Assembly (NCBI RefSeq): GCF_003515075.1
Contig: NZ_QWLV01000005.1
Span: 62,001-126,000 of the forward strand
Reading direction: 5' to 3'
Length of the DNA: 64,000 nucleotides
Origin: Sphingomonas gilva
Lineage (GTDB): Bacteria > Pseudomonadota > Alphaproteobacteria > Sphingomonadales > Sphingomonadaceae
Shown here: positions 15,542 to 23,056 of the stretch, piece by piece
Position numbering within the stretch: the stretch's first letter is position 1
How the letters are laid out: every line of letters starts with the position of its first letter
Notes under the pieces: generated by a model
What the model was told of the DNA's origin: nothing
Seen by the model: the letters and a program-made list of their open reading frames with translations, nothing else
Database searches by the model: none
Position numbers and translations under genes: made by a program

Positions 15542-15957
15542 ACGCGCACCGCGCCATTTCGGCCGCCGCGGGCGAGCTGGGGGAGATCACGCAGGTGATC
15601 GGCCCCGACGCCGCGCGCAAGCTGGTCGACGCGCTGGGCGGGACCGACCTCTACATCCCCAAGCTGATCGGCCGCCACAATCCGATCATGGTGGCGATCG
15701 GTCCGGCGGCGTCGGCGCGCCTGGCCGAGTATTACCACGGCAGGGTAATCAAGCTGCCCAAGGCGCATGCGCGCCGGCAGCGCGCGCTGGAGCTGGCGCG
15801 CCAAGCGAAGGAATCGGGCGGCGAGATCCGCATCGCCGACGTGGCGCTCGCCACCGACTTTACCGAGCGGCACATCTACCGGATGTTGGCGCGCGACGAG
15901 GCCGATTCGGACGGCGACGCCGACGACGGCCAGCCCGACCTGTTCGAGACCCCCTGA
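15538..15957 (+). CDS. mor: Mor/C-family transcription activator
   Basis: A 139-residue protein with the Mor-type N-terminal domain (IGPDAARKLVDALGGTDLYI then PKLIG, like the Mor ALGG-IYIP core) and a C-terminal HTH, RIADVALATDFTERHIYRML. Mor-family dimers bind a dyad near -43 and recruit RNA polymerase at middle or late phage promoters. A perfect 16-bp palindrome begins 4 bp after its stop, at the correct distance before the lysis genes, and recurs before the protease gene; these are its probable targets. Only one Mor/C family gene is visible, so one protein may do the work of both Mor and C. Confidence 0.82.
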   Translation: MNAHRAISAAAGELGEITQVIGPDAARKLVDALGGTDLYIPKLIGRHNPIMVAIGPAASARLAEYYHGRVIKLPKAHARRQRALELARQAKESGGEIRIADVALATDFTERHIYRMLARDEADSDGDADDGQPDLFETP

Positions 15958-15960
15958 CCA

Positions 15961-16013
15961 CCTGACATTTGTCAGGTACGAGATCGCCCCGCTCTGCCGC
16001 CATAGCATCGGCG
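15961..16013 (+). promoter_or_regulatory. Late promoter of the lysis operon (activator dyad)
   Basis: CCTGACATTTGTCAGG (15961-15976) is a perfect palindrome, flanked by A and T that extend it to 18 bp. CCATAGC (16000-16006) follows 23 bp later, then 7 nt and the endolysin ATG. If transcription starts at the ATG, the dyad lies at -53 to -38 and the box at -14 to -8, the layout of Mor-activated promoters, which lack a -35. No Shine-Dalgarno precedes the ATG. Confidence 0.7.
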
Positions 16014-16664
16014 ATGGGGCAAGAATCAGACATCATCGCAACCGATATCGAGGTGTGGGCCTGGTCGCGCCGCTTCGGCGTGGCGTTCGACCGCCTGCTC
16101 GGCGTCGAGGGCGGACACGTCAACGATCCGGTCGATCGCGGCGGCGAGACCAAGTACGGCATCTCGCTCCGCTTCCTGGCGAGCGAAGGGCGGATCGATC
16201 TCGACGCCGACGGCATCGCCGACTTCGATCTCGACATGGACGGCGACATCGACGGCGCGGACATCCGCAAGCTGACGATCGGCGACGCGCGCTATCTCTA
16301 CCACCGGTGCTTCTGGCGGCGGCTCGACATCGAGCTGCTCCCGCGCCCGATCGGCGAGATGGTGTTCGACCAGGCGGTGAATGGCGGCGCGCGCGCGGCG
16401 GGCAAGATGCTGCAGCAATCGATCAATGCACTGCTGTTCGCCGGGCAGCCCAAGCTCGTGGTCGACGGTGTGATCGGGCCGGCCACGCGTTCCGAGCTGG
16501 CCCAGCTGCTCGAACAGCCGCATCCCGGCATGCCCGGCCTGGTCGGCGCGTTCCGCGATGCGGCAAAGCTCCGCTACCGCGCGATCGCTTCGGCCGATCC
16601 CAGCCAGAATCGCTTCCTGAAGGGCTGGCTGCGGCGCGCCGACGAACTGGGGAGGAACTGGTGA
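16014..16664 (+). CDS. GH108-type endolysin with calcium-loop insert
   Basis: A 216-residue muramidase-type endolysin that cuts peptidoglycan at lysis. The catalytic Glu32 lies in LLGVEGGHVNDPVDRGGETK, the GH108 signature. A C-terminal peptidoglycan-binding-like part includes VVDGVIGPATRSELAQLLEQ. Between them (residues ~61-85) is an acidic insert, DLDADGIADFDLDMDGDIDG, then ADIRKLT, with two EF-hand/dockerin-like loops. There is no signal peptide, so export depends on a holin. ATG 16014 is the first gene of the late lysis operon and lacks a Shine-Dalgarno. The stop overlaps the GTG of the spanin gene. Confidence 0.85.
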   Translation: MGQESDIIATDIEVWAWSRRFGVAFDRLLGVEGGHVNDPVDRGGETKYGISLRFLASEGRIDLDADGIADFDLDMDGDIDGADIRKLTIGDARYLYHRCFWRRLDIELLPRPIGEMVFDQAVNGGARAAGKMLQQSINALLFAGQPKLVVDGVIGPATRSELAQLLEQPHPGMPGLVGAFRDAAKLRYRAIASADPSQNRFLKGWLRRADELGRNW

Positions 16665-17206
16665 ACTGGCTGACCTTGCTCAAATGGCTCGGGCCGGCGG
16701 TGCTGCTCGCCGGGCTCGGCTATGTCGTGCTCGACTGGATCGACCTGCGCGAGCAGGACGCGGCGCACGAGCGGTGCATCGCCGCCTCGCTGGATCCCGC
16801 GAAGGACGTGGAGCCGTGCGAGCCGGGGCTGAAGGGCGCAATCACCGTGATGCGCCGCGCCGACGTGTGCGACGCGGCGCTGGAGCCGAAGGCGCGCGAC
16901 CGGTCCGGCGCGAAGACGCGCGACGAATTCGCCCTTCGCGCGAGCTGCTCGGGCGCCACAAAGCGGCTGTTCGCCGAACTGATCGCCGCTGAGGGCGATC
17001 TTGCCGATGCCCAGGGCCAGCTCGCGCGATCCGACGAGACATTGAGCGACGCCGTCGCCCGCGCCGAAGCGCGCGCCACCGCCCAAGCAACAAGGAAAGC
17101 CGCCAATGCCTCGACGCTTGCCGCAGCGCCTCGCGCTGCCGATGGCCGCGTGGCTTGCGATGCTGAGTGCCTGCGCGCACTCGCCGCAGGCACGCCCGGC
17201 GATTGA
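16661..17206 (+). CDS. Inner-membrane spanin (Rz-like)
   Basis: 181 residues with an N-terminal membrane anchor (LLKWLGPAVLLAGLGYVVLD) and a periplasmic, largely helical domain with four cysteines and a heptad-like region (LIAAEGDLADAQGQLARSDE). The anchor-plus-coil layout, its place after the endolysin and the nested lipoprotein gene identify it as the i-spanin, which joins the o-spanin to fuse the inner and outer membranes at lysis. It starts with GTG overlapping the endolysin stop. Confidence 0.75.
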   Translation: MNWLTLLKWLGPAVLLAGLGYVVLDWIDLREQDAAHERCIAASLDPAKDVEPCEPGLKGAITVMRRADVCDAALEPKARDRSGAKTRDEFALRASCSGATKRLFAELIAAEGDLADAQGQLARSDETLSDAVARAEARATAQATRKAANASTLAAAPRAADGRVACDAECLRALAAGTPGD

Positions 17207-17411
17207 GCCCGATCCAGTCGTCCAGACGCGCACGGTAACCCGCACCGTCTGCCCGGCCGAGCTGCTGCTCGACATCCCGGCGCAGGTCGCGATGCCGGCC
17301 GGGGCGGCGATCGTCGCGAGCGACGAGACGCTGGCCTGGCTGTCGGCGCGCTGGGACCGTGAGGCGCTGCTCGAGCAGCGCCTGGCCGACGCCAGGGCCG
17401 AATGCCCGTGA
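17106..17411 (+). CDS. Outer-membrane spanin lipoprotein (Rz1-like), nested start
   Basis: 101 residues, starting inside the i-spanin gene in another frame (101-bp overlap), the classic Rz/Rz1 arrangement. The lipoprotein signal runs MPRRLPQRLALPMAAWLAML with lipobox SAC (Cys23). The mature part is Pro-rich at first (HSPQARPAIEPDPV), then short and helical. It would sit in the outer membrane and contact the i-spanin. Its last 10 bp overlap the start of the next gene. Confidence 0.8.
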   Translation: MPRRLPQRLALPMAAWLAMLSACAHSPQARPAIEPDPVVQTRTVTRTVCPAELLLDIPAQVAMPAGAAIVASDETLAWLSARWDREALLEQRLADARAECP

Positions 17412-20400
17412 CGATCGAGACGCGCGATATCGAGCAGCTGCCCGAGCTGGCCGCGGTCTCGCCCGACGCCTGGACGATCGCCCAGGAGCCGGGCGGGCCG
17501 GCGGGCAAGGTCGCGCTCAAGAACCTGCTGGGCAAGCTGATCGCGACCGACACCGCGAAGGAGACGGCGGCCGATCTGGCGGCCGACCTGGCGCACCCCG
17601 CCAACGAGGTGGCGCTGGTGTTCGCCGATCCGACGCCGGCCAGCTGCGGCTGGTATCGCAAGACCGGCGCCGAAGGGGCTGGGGAATGGGTGCAGTTCGA
17701 GAAGCTTGGCGCCCAGGCCAAGGCCGAAGTCGACGCGGCGACGGTCGCAGCGCTTGTGGCGATCGCCGAGCAGACCGAGCAGCTGGACGATGCGGCCGAG
17801 CAACTCGGTGATGCGGTGGCGCTCATCGCGGCCGGCCCGCACCCGATTCTCGACCTGCCAGATCCAGACCCGGCGCGCTTCCTGTTGATCGACGACTATT
17901 CCGATACGCCCCGCCCCGCCTATTCCGATGGGTCCGCATGGCGCTGGGACAATGACGGCAGCGTCGTCGAGCCGATGCCCGGCATCGCTTCGAAATACGC
18001 CGGAATGGCCGCCTGGGCTGATTTCGGCGCGAACTCCTATGCGCTGCCCGACGCCGAGGACGCCACGCTGCCATCGCTTGCCGCGCAGCTGGATTGGCTG
18101 GCGAATTACAGCGTCGACAATCGGTCCCGCTTCGTGGTCGACCAGGACGGGCTTTTTCGCGACTTCAACGACGGTCGCAACCTGATCCGCAAGTCGGAGG
18201 ATTTCTCCGGCGCAGAGTGGACCAAGACCGGCGTGACGCTGGCCGACCAGCTCGTATCGCCCAGCGGGGCCACGCTTACCAAGGTCAACCAGGTCGCCAA
18301 CAATACGGCGGCGCGGATCGCCACCGTGTCGACCTTCGATTATCAGACGCACGCGTTCGCGATCGAGGCGAAGGCGGCCGAGCTTTCGATGCTGGTGATC
18401 GGCACGCAGCACGGTGACACCTTCTTCGACCTGGCCACCGGCACGGTCGGGACCTCACACGCGCTCCATCGCGACGCGACGCTCACCGACCTGGGCGGAG
18501 GCGTCTATCGCGCCCGGCTCGTCTCCGACGTGCAAAACTCGACCTTCACCGTTCGCCTCGCCGCCGGATCGGACCTGACGCCGAACGGCAATGGCGGCGG
18601 AATGTATCTCGGCGGCGCGCAGGTGACCCGAGGCGACGCCATCGTCGCGTATGAGAAGACAGATGCCGCCCACAGCGTGCTGCGCGAGCTGGCGATCGAC
18701 CACCGCCACGGCAGGCCGATGTTCCGGCGCTCGATCGCGACGGGCAACCTGCTTCGCTACAATCTCGATCCCTCACAAGCAGTCTGGACCAAAACCGGCG
18801 CAACCATCGGCGCGGCGGCCGTCGGACCCGACGGCAAGCAGTCGCAGCGACCGCTGATCGAGGATGCATCGACCGGTCCGCACGCCATCACCCAGTCGGT
18901 GACCAAGACCGGTTCCACGAATACCGGCCGTATGACCGGCTTCGTACCGAAGTCGGCTACTCGTCGAGCGTATCTCGACGCGCGGCCGGCCTCCGCCGCC
19001 GCGATCGCGTGGTTCGACCCCGCAACCGGCGCGTTCGGCACGATCGGCGCCGGCTGTACGGTCGAGATCGAGGAGTTCCCGGATCACTGGCGCGTCGGGC
19101 TGTTCTGGACCGGATTTTCTAGCGGAACCTACGCTCTCAGATGGGGCATGAGCGACGCCGACGGCGTGACCGATTATACGGGCGACGGGGTGAGCGAGAT
19201 GGCGTGGTGGGGACTCACCGCCGATGCCGGTCAGGCCGAGCTGCCGCACGGACTGGCGGTGCATCACAATCCGTTGACCGCGCAGATCGCGACAACCGCA
19301 CTCGATGACCTGGTGCTGCCGGCGAGCGTCCAGGCGCTGCTCGTCGGCGGTGACTACACGCTGGTGATGCGCGGGCGGGATATGCGCGGCGGCAGCGAAG
19401 CCCGGCTGCTCGGTGCCGACTACTCTGCAGGCAAGCCAAGCTTCGAGCTGTTCTTTGGAACCGCCCCCTTTCTGCCGAACAAGGGCACCGCGCGAATGAC
19501 CGTGACGTCGATCGTCCAGGGGAGCGCCAATGGCCTGAACGGAGACGCCGGCAGCGGCGACGGCAGGGGCGACTGGGCGATCGCGGTCGGTGAGGATCGG
19601 CTCGGCCGGACGATCAGCTTCAACGGAGGGCCGGTGGCTCCTGCGTGGCCGCGCGACAACCCCGTCGACCCGACCGGCCTGGCGATCGGCGGCAGCAAGG
19701 TGCCGAACAATCCCCCGCTGGGGAGCTTCTTTCTGGACTTCATCGGCATCATCCCCAACCGTGTCCGGGATGGTCGCGTGCGCGAGCTGGCAACGCCCGC
19801 GCCGAGCGTGGTGCTGCCCGCGCCGAACTGGACGGCGCCGGCCGCTGGCCCGTCCGAGGTGGTCAACATGTGGGCGGGCGCCAACCTCGCCACCTCGTTC
19901 ATCGCCACCGGCCGCGTGACCCGGAACTGCACGGCGCGGATCGTCGTATCCGTCGCGGAGGACCTGAGCGATCCGCTTTACGGTCCGGCAACGTCCGTGA
20001 CGGGCAAGATCGCGCGCGTGTCGATCGGCGGCCTGACGCCCGACACGCAATATTATTTTGCGATCGAGGCGAATGGCGCGATCGGCGCGCTCCGCGGCAA
20101 GTTCCGCACCAGCAAGCTGGGTGCGCACAGCTTCCGCTTTCTTGCCGGGAGCTGCACCAACACACGCCAGGACCGGCCGATGTTCGACCTGATGCGAGCG
20201 AAGAACGCGCTCTTCTTCTCGCACCTTGGCGACATGACCTATCTCGATCCGTACACGCCGTCCGAAAGCGCGTTCCTCTATCCCTATGAGGCGCGCGTTG
20301 CGCTGTTCCCCACGCGCGCGCGCCAGTTGCGCGAACTGCCGACGCGTCAGCAGATCGACGATCACGATTTCGGCGGTAACGGCGGGGACAGGACGATGCC

Positions 20401-21124
20401 GGGCAAAGCGCAGGCGCTGACCGCGTATCGCGAACAGTGGCCGATGCCGTTCGATCCCGATCCCGCGAAGGGTCTGTATTGGAGCGAAACGCACGGCCGG
20501 CTCCGGTTCATCTATCTCGACCTGCGCTCCGCCGCCGATCCGATCGACCCGCCCAACCCGGCCAACACGCTGATGGGCGCGGTACAGAAGCAGTGGTTCA
20601 AGGACGAGATCGTCGCCGCCAAGGCTGCCGGCCAACCCGTCGTCATCCTGTCGTCGCTGGTCTGGTCCGGTCCCGACGTGCTGGGCGCGCCCGGACAGGC
20701 GAACTGGCAGGATTGGAGCTTCGAGCGCCGCGAGATCGCCGACTACCTCAAGGCGCAGGACATGGCGGGCAAGGTGCTGCTGCTGTCCGGCGACACCCAC
20801 GCCGCGGGCATCTCCACGGGCGCGGGCAACGACTATGCGACCGGCGGCGGCATGCCGATGCCCGAAGTGCTCGTATCGGGAATGGACGAGGAACCGGCAA
20901 CCGGAGGGCCCGAGGCGTGGGATATCGGCTTTGCGCGGCCGGCAAGCCAGGTCAGCGGCCTGTACGGCGTGTTCGACGTGATCGACGGCGGCGGCGAGGC
21001 GATCGATATCGCGGTCAAGGTGATGCGCGTGACGTTCGCCACCGGCGAAGAGATGATCGCCGAAGGCATCATCGAGCCTCCCGCGCAGCTGCAGCACACG
21101 TTCACGCTGGCGGTGCCGGCATGA
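17402..21124 (+). CDS. Giant fibre-like protein with C-terminal PhoD phosphatase domain
   Basis: 1240 residues, the largest protein here. Residues 1-140 resemble fibre N-termini (FADPTPASCGWYRKTGAEGA). Residues ~255-790 hold two similar beta-rich adhesin-type blocks opening NLIRKSEDFSGAEWTKTGVT and NLLRYNLDPSQAVWTKTGAT. An FN3-like unit (about 820-905) precedes a PhoD-type metallophosphatase: FRFLAGSCTN (~910), HLGDMTYLDPY (~940), QQIDDHDFGGNGGD (~982) and LLLSGDTHAAGI (~1129), which supply the metal-binding Asp/His/Asn set. There is no signal peptide. PhoD enzymes hydrolyse phosphomono- or diesters. The architecture suggests a virion adhesin that degrades a phosphate-containing surface polymer, but the gene lies in the lysis operon, not with the tail genes. 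Confidence 0.82.
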   Translation: MPVTIETRDIEQLPELAAVSPDAWTIAQEPGGPAGKVALKNLLGKLIATDTAKETAADLAADLAHPANEVALVFADPTPASCGWYRKTGAEGAGEWVQFEKLGAQAKAEVDAATVAALVAIAEQTEQLDDAAEQLGDAVALIAAGPHPILDLPDPDPARFLLIDDYSDTPRPAYSDGSAWRWDNDGSVVEPMPGIASKYAGMAAWADFGANSYALPDAEDATLPSLAAQLDWLANYSVDNRSRFVVDQDGLFRDFNDGRNLIRKSEDFSGAEWTKTGVTLADQLVSPSGATLTKVNQVANNTAARIATVSTFDYQTHAFAIEAKAAELSMLVIGTQHGDTFFDLATGTVGTSHALHRDATLTDLGGGVYRARLVSDVQNSTFTVRLAAGSDLTPNGNGGGMYLGGAQVTRGDAIVAYEKTDAAHSVLRELAIDHRHGRPMFRRSIATGNLLRYNLDPSQAVWTKTGATIGAAAVGPDGKQSQRPLIEDASTGPHAITQSVTKTGSTNTGRMTGFVPKSATRRAYLDARPASAAAIAWFDPATGAFGTIGAGCTVEIEEFPDHWRVGLFWTGFSSGTYALRWGMSDADGVTDYTGDGVSEMAWWGLTADAGQAELPHGLAVHHNPLTAQIATTALDDLVLPASVQALLVGGDYTLVMRGRDMRGGSEARLLGADYSAGKPSFELFFGTAPFLPNKGTARMTVTSIVQGSANGLNGDAGSGDGRGDWAIAVGEDRLGRTISFNGGPVAPAWPRDNPVDPTGLAIGGSKVPNNPPLGSFFLDFIGIIPNRVRDGRVRELATPAPSVVLPAPNWTAPAAGPSEVVNMWAGANLATSFIATGRVTRNCTARIVVSVAEDLSDPLYGPATSVTGKIARVSIGGLTPDTQYYFAIEANGAIGALRGKFRTSKLGAHSFRFLAGSCTNTRQDRPMFDLMRAKNALFFSHLGDMTYLDPYTPSESAFLYPYEARVALFPTRARQLRELPTRQQIDDHDFGGNGGDRTMPGKAQALTAYREQWPMPFDPDPAKGLYWSETHGRLRFIYLDLRSAADPIDPPNPANTLMGAVQKQWFKDEIVAAKAAGQPVVILSSLVWSGPDVLGAPGQANWQDWSFERREIADYLKAQDMAGKVLLLSGDTHAAGISTGAGNDYATGGGMPMPEVLVSGMDEEPATGGPEAWDIGFARPASQVSGLYGVFDVIDGGGEAIDIAVKVMRVTFATGEEMIAEGIIEPPAQLQHTFTLAVPA

Positions 21125-21597
21125 GCGGGCAGCTGATCCTGCGCCTCGTCGCCGGGCCGTTCTTTGGCGCGGGGCTGGCAAGCATCGCGCATGCCGCCTT
21201 ACCGGCGCAGGCGGCCGCGCCGAGCTTCGGCCCGCCGCTGGTTATCGTGTTCGGCTTCGACGTGCCGGTGTTGTCGGCGATCTTCGGGCTGATCGGCGTG
21301 CTGCTGGCGCGGCGGGTCGCGCCGGCGTCGGCCGCGGGCGCCGCGCTCGGCCGGACGGGCAACGCGGCGCTGACGGGGCTGCTGGTGCTGGGCGTGCTGG
21401 CGCTGATCGTGTCGGGGGAGAAGCGGCCGATCGTCGCGCTCGGCTGGGCGATCGGTCTCGGCTATTCGGGGCTGGGCTTCATCGAGCTGGTGGCGCGCAG
21501 CGTCGTCGCCGGCGCGCGCATCATCATCGACGCATTCGTCGCGATCGCGACCAAGGGCGCGGCCGCCTGGGCCGAGCGCCGGGGAGAGCCGAAGTGA
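21121..21597 (+). CDS. Multi-span membrane protein, holin candidate
   Basis: 158 residues with three or four hydrophobic helices, including LVIVFGFDVPVLSAIFGLIG, ALTGLLVLGVLALIVS and a long C-terminal helix, ending in a charged tail (AWAERRGEPK). Located after the endolysin and spanins and coupled to the previous gene by ATGA, it is the best holin candidate, although it is longer than typical holins and I do not recognise the family. Confidence 0.6.
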   Translation: MSGQLILRLVAGPFFGAGLASIAHAALPAQAAAPSFGPPLVIVFGFDVPVLSAIFGLIGVLLARRVAPASAAGAALGRTGNAALTGLLVLGVLALIVSGEKRPIVALGWAIGLGYSGLGFIELVARSVVAGARIIIDAFVAIATKGAAAWAERRGEPK

Positions 21598-21965
21598 ATT
21601 TCCAGATCTGGGAACTGATCCTGTGCACCGCGATCATCGCGTTTCTGATCTACGCGATCTGGCGCGGGGGCAGCTCCAATCCGGTGGGCACCGGCCAACT
21701 CCAGCGCCAGCTCAACACGATCGGCGCCGAGGTGAAAACGCTCAAGACCGACGTCGGCGGGTGCGCGCTCAAATCCGATCTCGAAGGGCTGCGGGGGGAG
21801 TTGACCGAAATGGAGAAACGCGTGGCGTCCTCGGGCGAGGTGATCGCGCTGCAGGGCCAGATCGCGACGCTGAATGCGCGGATCGCCGGCATCGAGAAGC
21901 TGACCGATCGGACCGACGCGACCGTGACGCGGATCGAGGACTATCTGCGGGGGAGCGGCAAATGA
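21594..21965 (+). CDS. DUF2730 family protein (Mu gp25-like)
   Basis: 123 residues: an N-terminal membrane helix (ELILCTAIIAFLIYAIW) followed by a coiled coil (LQRQLNTIGAEVKTLKTDVG onward). This is the DUF2730 layout found in Mu-like phages before the terminase genes. Role unknown, possibly lysis accessory. GTG start coupled to the previous stop. Confidence 0.75.
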   Translation: MNFQIWELILCTAIIAFLIYAIWRGGSSNPVGTGQLQRQLNTIGAEVKTLKTDVGGCALKSDLEGLRGELTEMEKRVASSGEVIALQGQIATLNARIAGIEKLTDRTDATVTRIEDYLRGSGK

Positions 21966-22264
21966 GCTATCTCGAAGACGCCTGGCTGCCGCATCTGCGG
22001 CTCACCCTGCTGCGCGTGCTGGCCAACGCGCCCTCCTATTGCGCCAATTCGTCGATCCTCGCCGAGGCCGTCGGCATGATGGGCCTGCGCGCCAGCCGCG
22101 ACCAGGTGCGCAGCGAGCTGGCCTGGTTGCGCGAACAGCGGCTGGTGACGATCGAAGAGCCGTCGCCGGCGCTGCTGGTCGCCTGCATCACCGAGCGCGG
22201 CCTGGACGTGTCTTCGGGCGCCTCGACCGTGCCCGGCGTCCAGCGCCCGTCTCCGAAGGCCTGA
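21962..22264 (+). CDS. Winged-helix phage protein (Mu gp26-like)
   Basis: 100 residues resembling the small ArsR-like phage family that lies between gp25 and gp27 in Mu-like phages: HLRLTLLRVLANAPSYCANS, then LRASRDQVRSELAWLREQRL and VTIEE, a winged-helix pattern. It probably binds DNA or a head partner. Coupled by ATGA to the previous gene. Confidence 0.72.
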   Translation: MSYLEDAWLPHLRLTLLRVLANAPSYCANSSILAEAVGMMGLRASRDQVRSELAWLREQRLVTIEEPSPALLVACITERGLDVSSGASTVPGVQRPSPKA

Positions 22265-22265
22265 G

Positions 22266-22835
22266 ATGCCCGCGCCCGGCCGCCGGCGGCCATCCACCGT
22301 CGACCGCCTCGACCCCGAGGTGAAGGAGCTGATCGGCCGGCTCCGCATCGACAAGGGCTACACGATCGACGAGATCCGCGAGCAGCTGGAGAAGATGCTC
22401 GCGGCAGAGCTGCTGCCGTCGCGATCGGCGCTCGGCCGCCATGTCAAATCGATCGAGGATGTCGGCGCGCAGCTGAAGCACAGCCGCGAGGTGGCCGCCG
22501 CGCTCGTCCAGCAGGTCGGCGACGCACCGGAGGACCGCATGGCGGACCTCAACATCGAGCTGATGCACACGATGATGCTGCGGCTCCTCACCGCGACCAA
22601 TGACGAAGGGGACGGGCAGCCGGTGACCTTCGGCGCGGAGGACGTGATGTTCCTGTCGCGCTCGCTGCAAAGCCTCGCGAGCGCCAAGAAGACCAATGCC
22701 GACATGGTGATCAAGGTGCGCGACCTCGCCACCAAAGAGGCCGCGAAGAAGGCCGTGGACGCGGCCAAATCGAAGGGCCTGTCGGGCGACACCGTCGAAT
22801 TCATCCGCAAGGCCGTGCTGGGGAGCGACGGGTGA
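22266..22835 (+). CDS. DUF3486 protein (Mu gp27-like, small terminase candidate)
   Basis: 189 residues; N-terminal RRPSTVDRLDPEVKELIGRL then YTIDEIREQLEKM and PSRSALGRHVKSIE form the HTH of the DUF3486/gp27 family, followed by a helical C-terminus. It is proposed to be the small terminase subunit, recognising DNA for packaging, and lies just before the large subunit as expected. Confidence 0.85.
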   Translation: MPAPGRRRPSTVDRLDPEVKELIGRLRIDKGYTIDEIREQLEKMLAAELLPSRSALGRHVKSIEDVGAQLKHSREVAAALVQQVGDAPEDRMADLNIELMHTMMLRLLTATNDEGDGQPVTFGAEDVMFLSRSLQSLASAKKTNADMVIKVRDLATKEAAKKAVDAAKSKGLSGDTVEFIRKAVLGSDG

Positions 22836-23056
22836 GCCGCGGGAACCCTTGCCCTATCGCGGGGTGCACCCGTCACGCCAAGCCCAATCAGCTCATGTGC
22901 TGGCCGCACTGGCGGCGCGTCCCGAGAGCTTTGAACCACGCGGTTTTCGACACCTATCGCAACCTGCGCCACGATCCTGACGCATACCGGCAGGCGCGAG
23001 AAGCGGCGATCGCGGCTGTCGAAGCGAAGGAAGCTGATGAGGCGCGCTCCACATGA
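22832..23056 (+). CDS. Small Cys/His protein between terminase genes
   Basis: 74 residues, starting MSRGNPCPIAGCTRHAKPNQ followed by LMCWPHWRRVP: a Cys4/His-type zinc-binding motif (C-x4-C-x10-C-x2-H spacing), then a basic helix. The layout resembles the protein at 7677. GTG start and ATGA end couple it to the terminase genes. Function unknown. Confidence 0.65.
   Translation: MSRGNPCPIAGCTRHAKPNQLMCWPHWRRVPRALNHAVFDTYRNLRHDPDAYRQAREAAIAAVEAKEADEARST

Noticed and set aside
18773..21181. 802-codon minus-strand frame over the PhoD-protein gene
   Set aside because: Antisense to a gene with recognisable PhoD motifs; Arg/His/Gly-rich composition.
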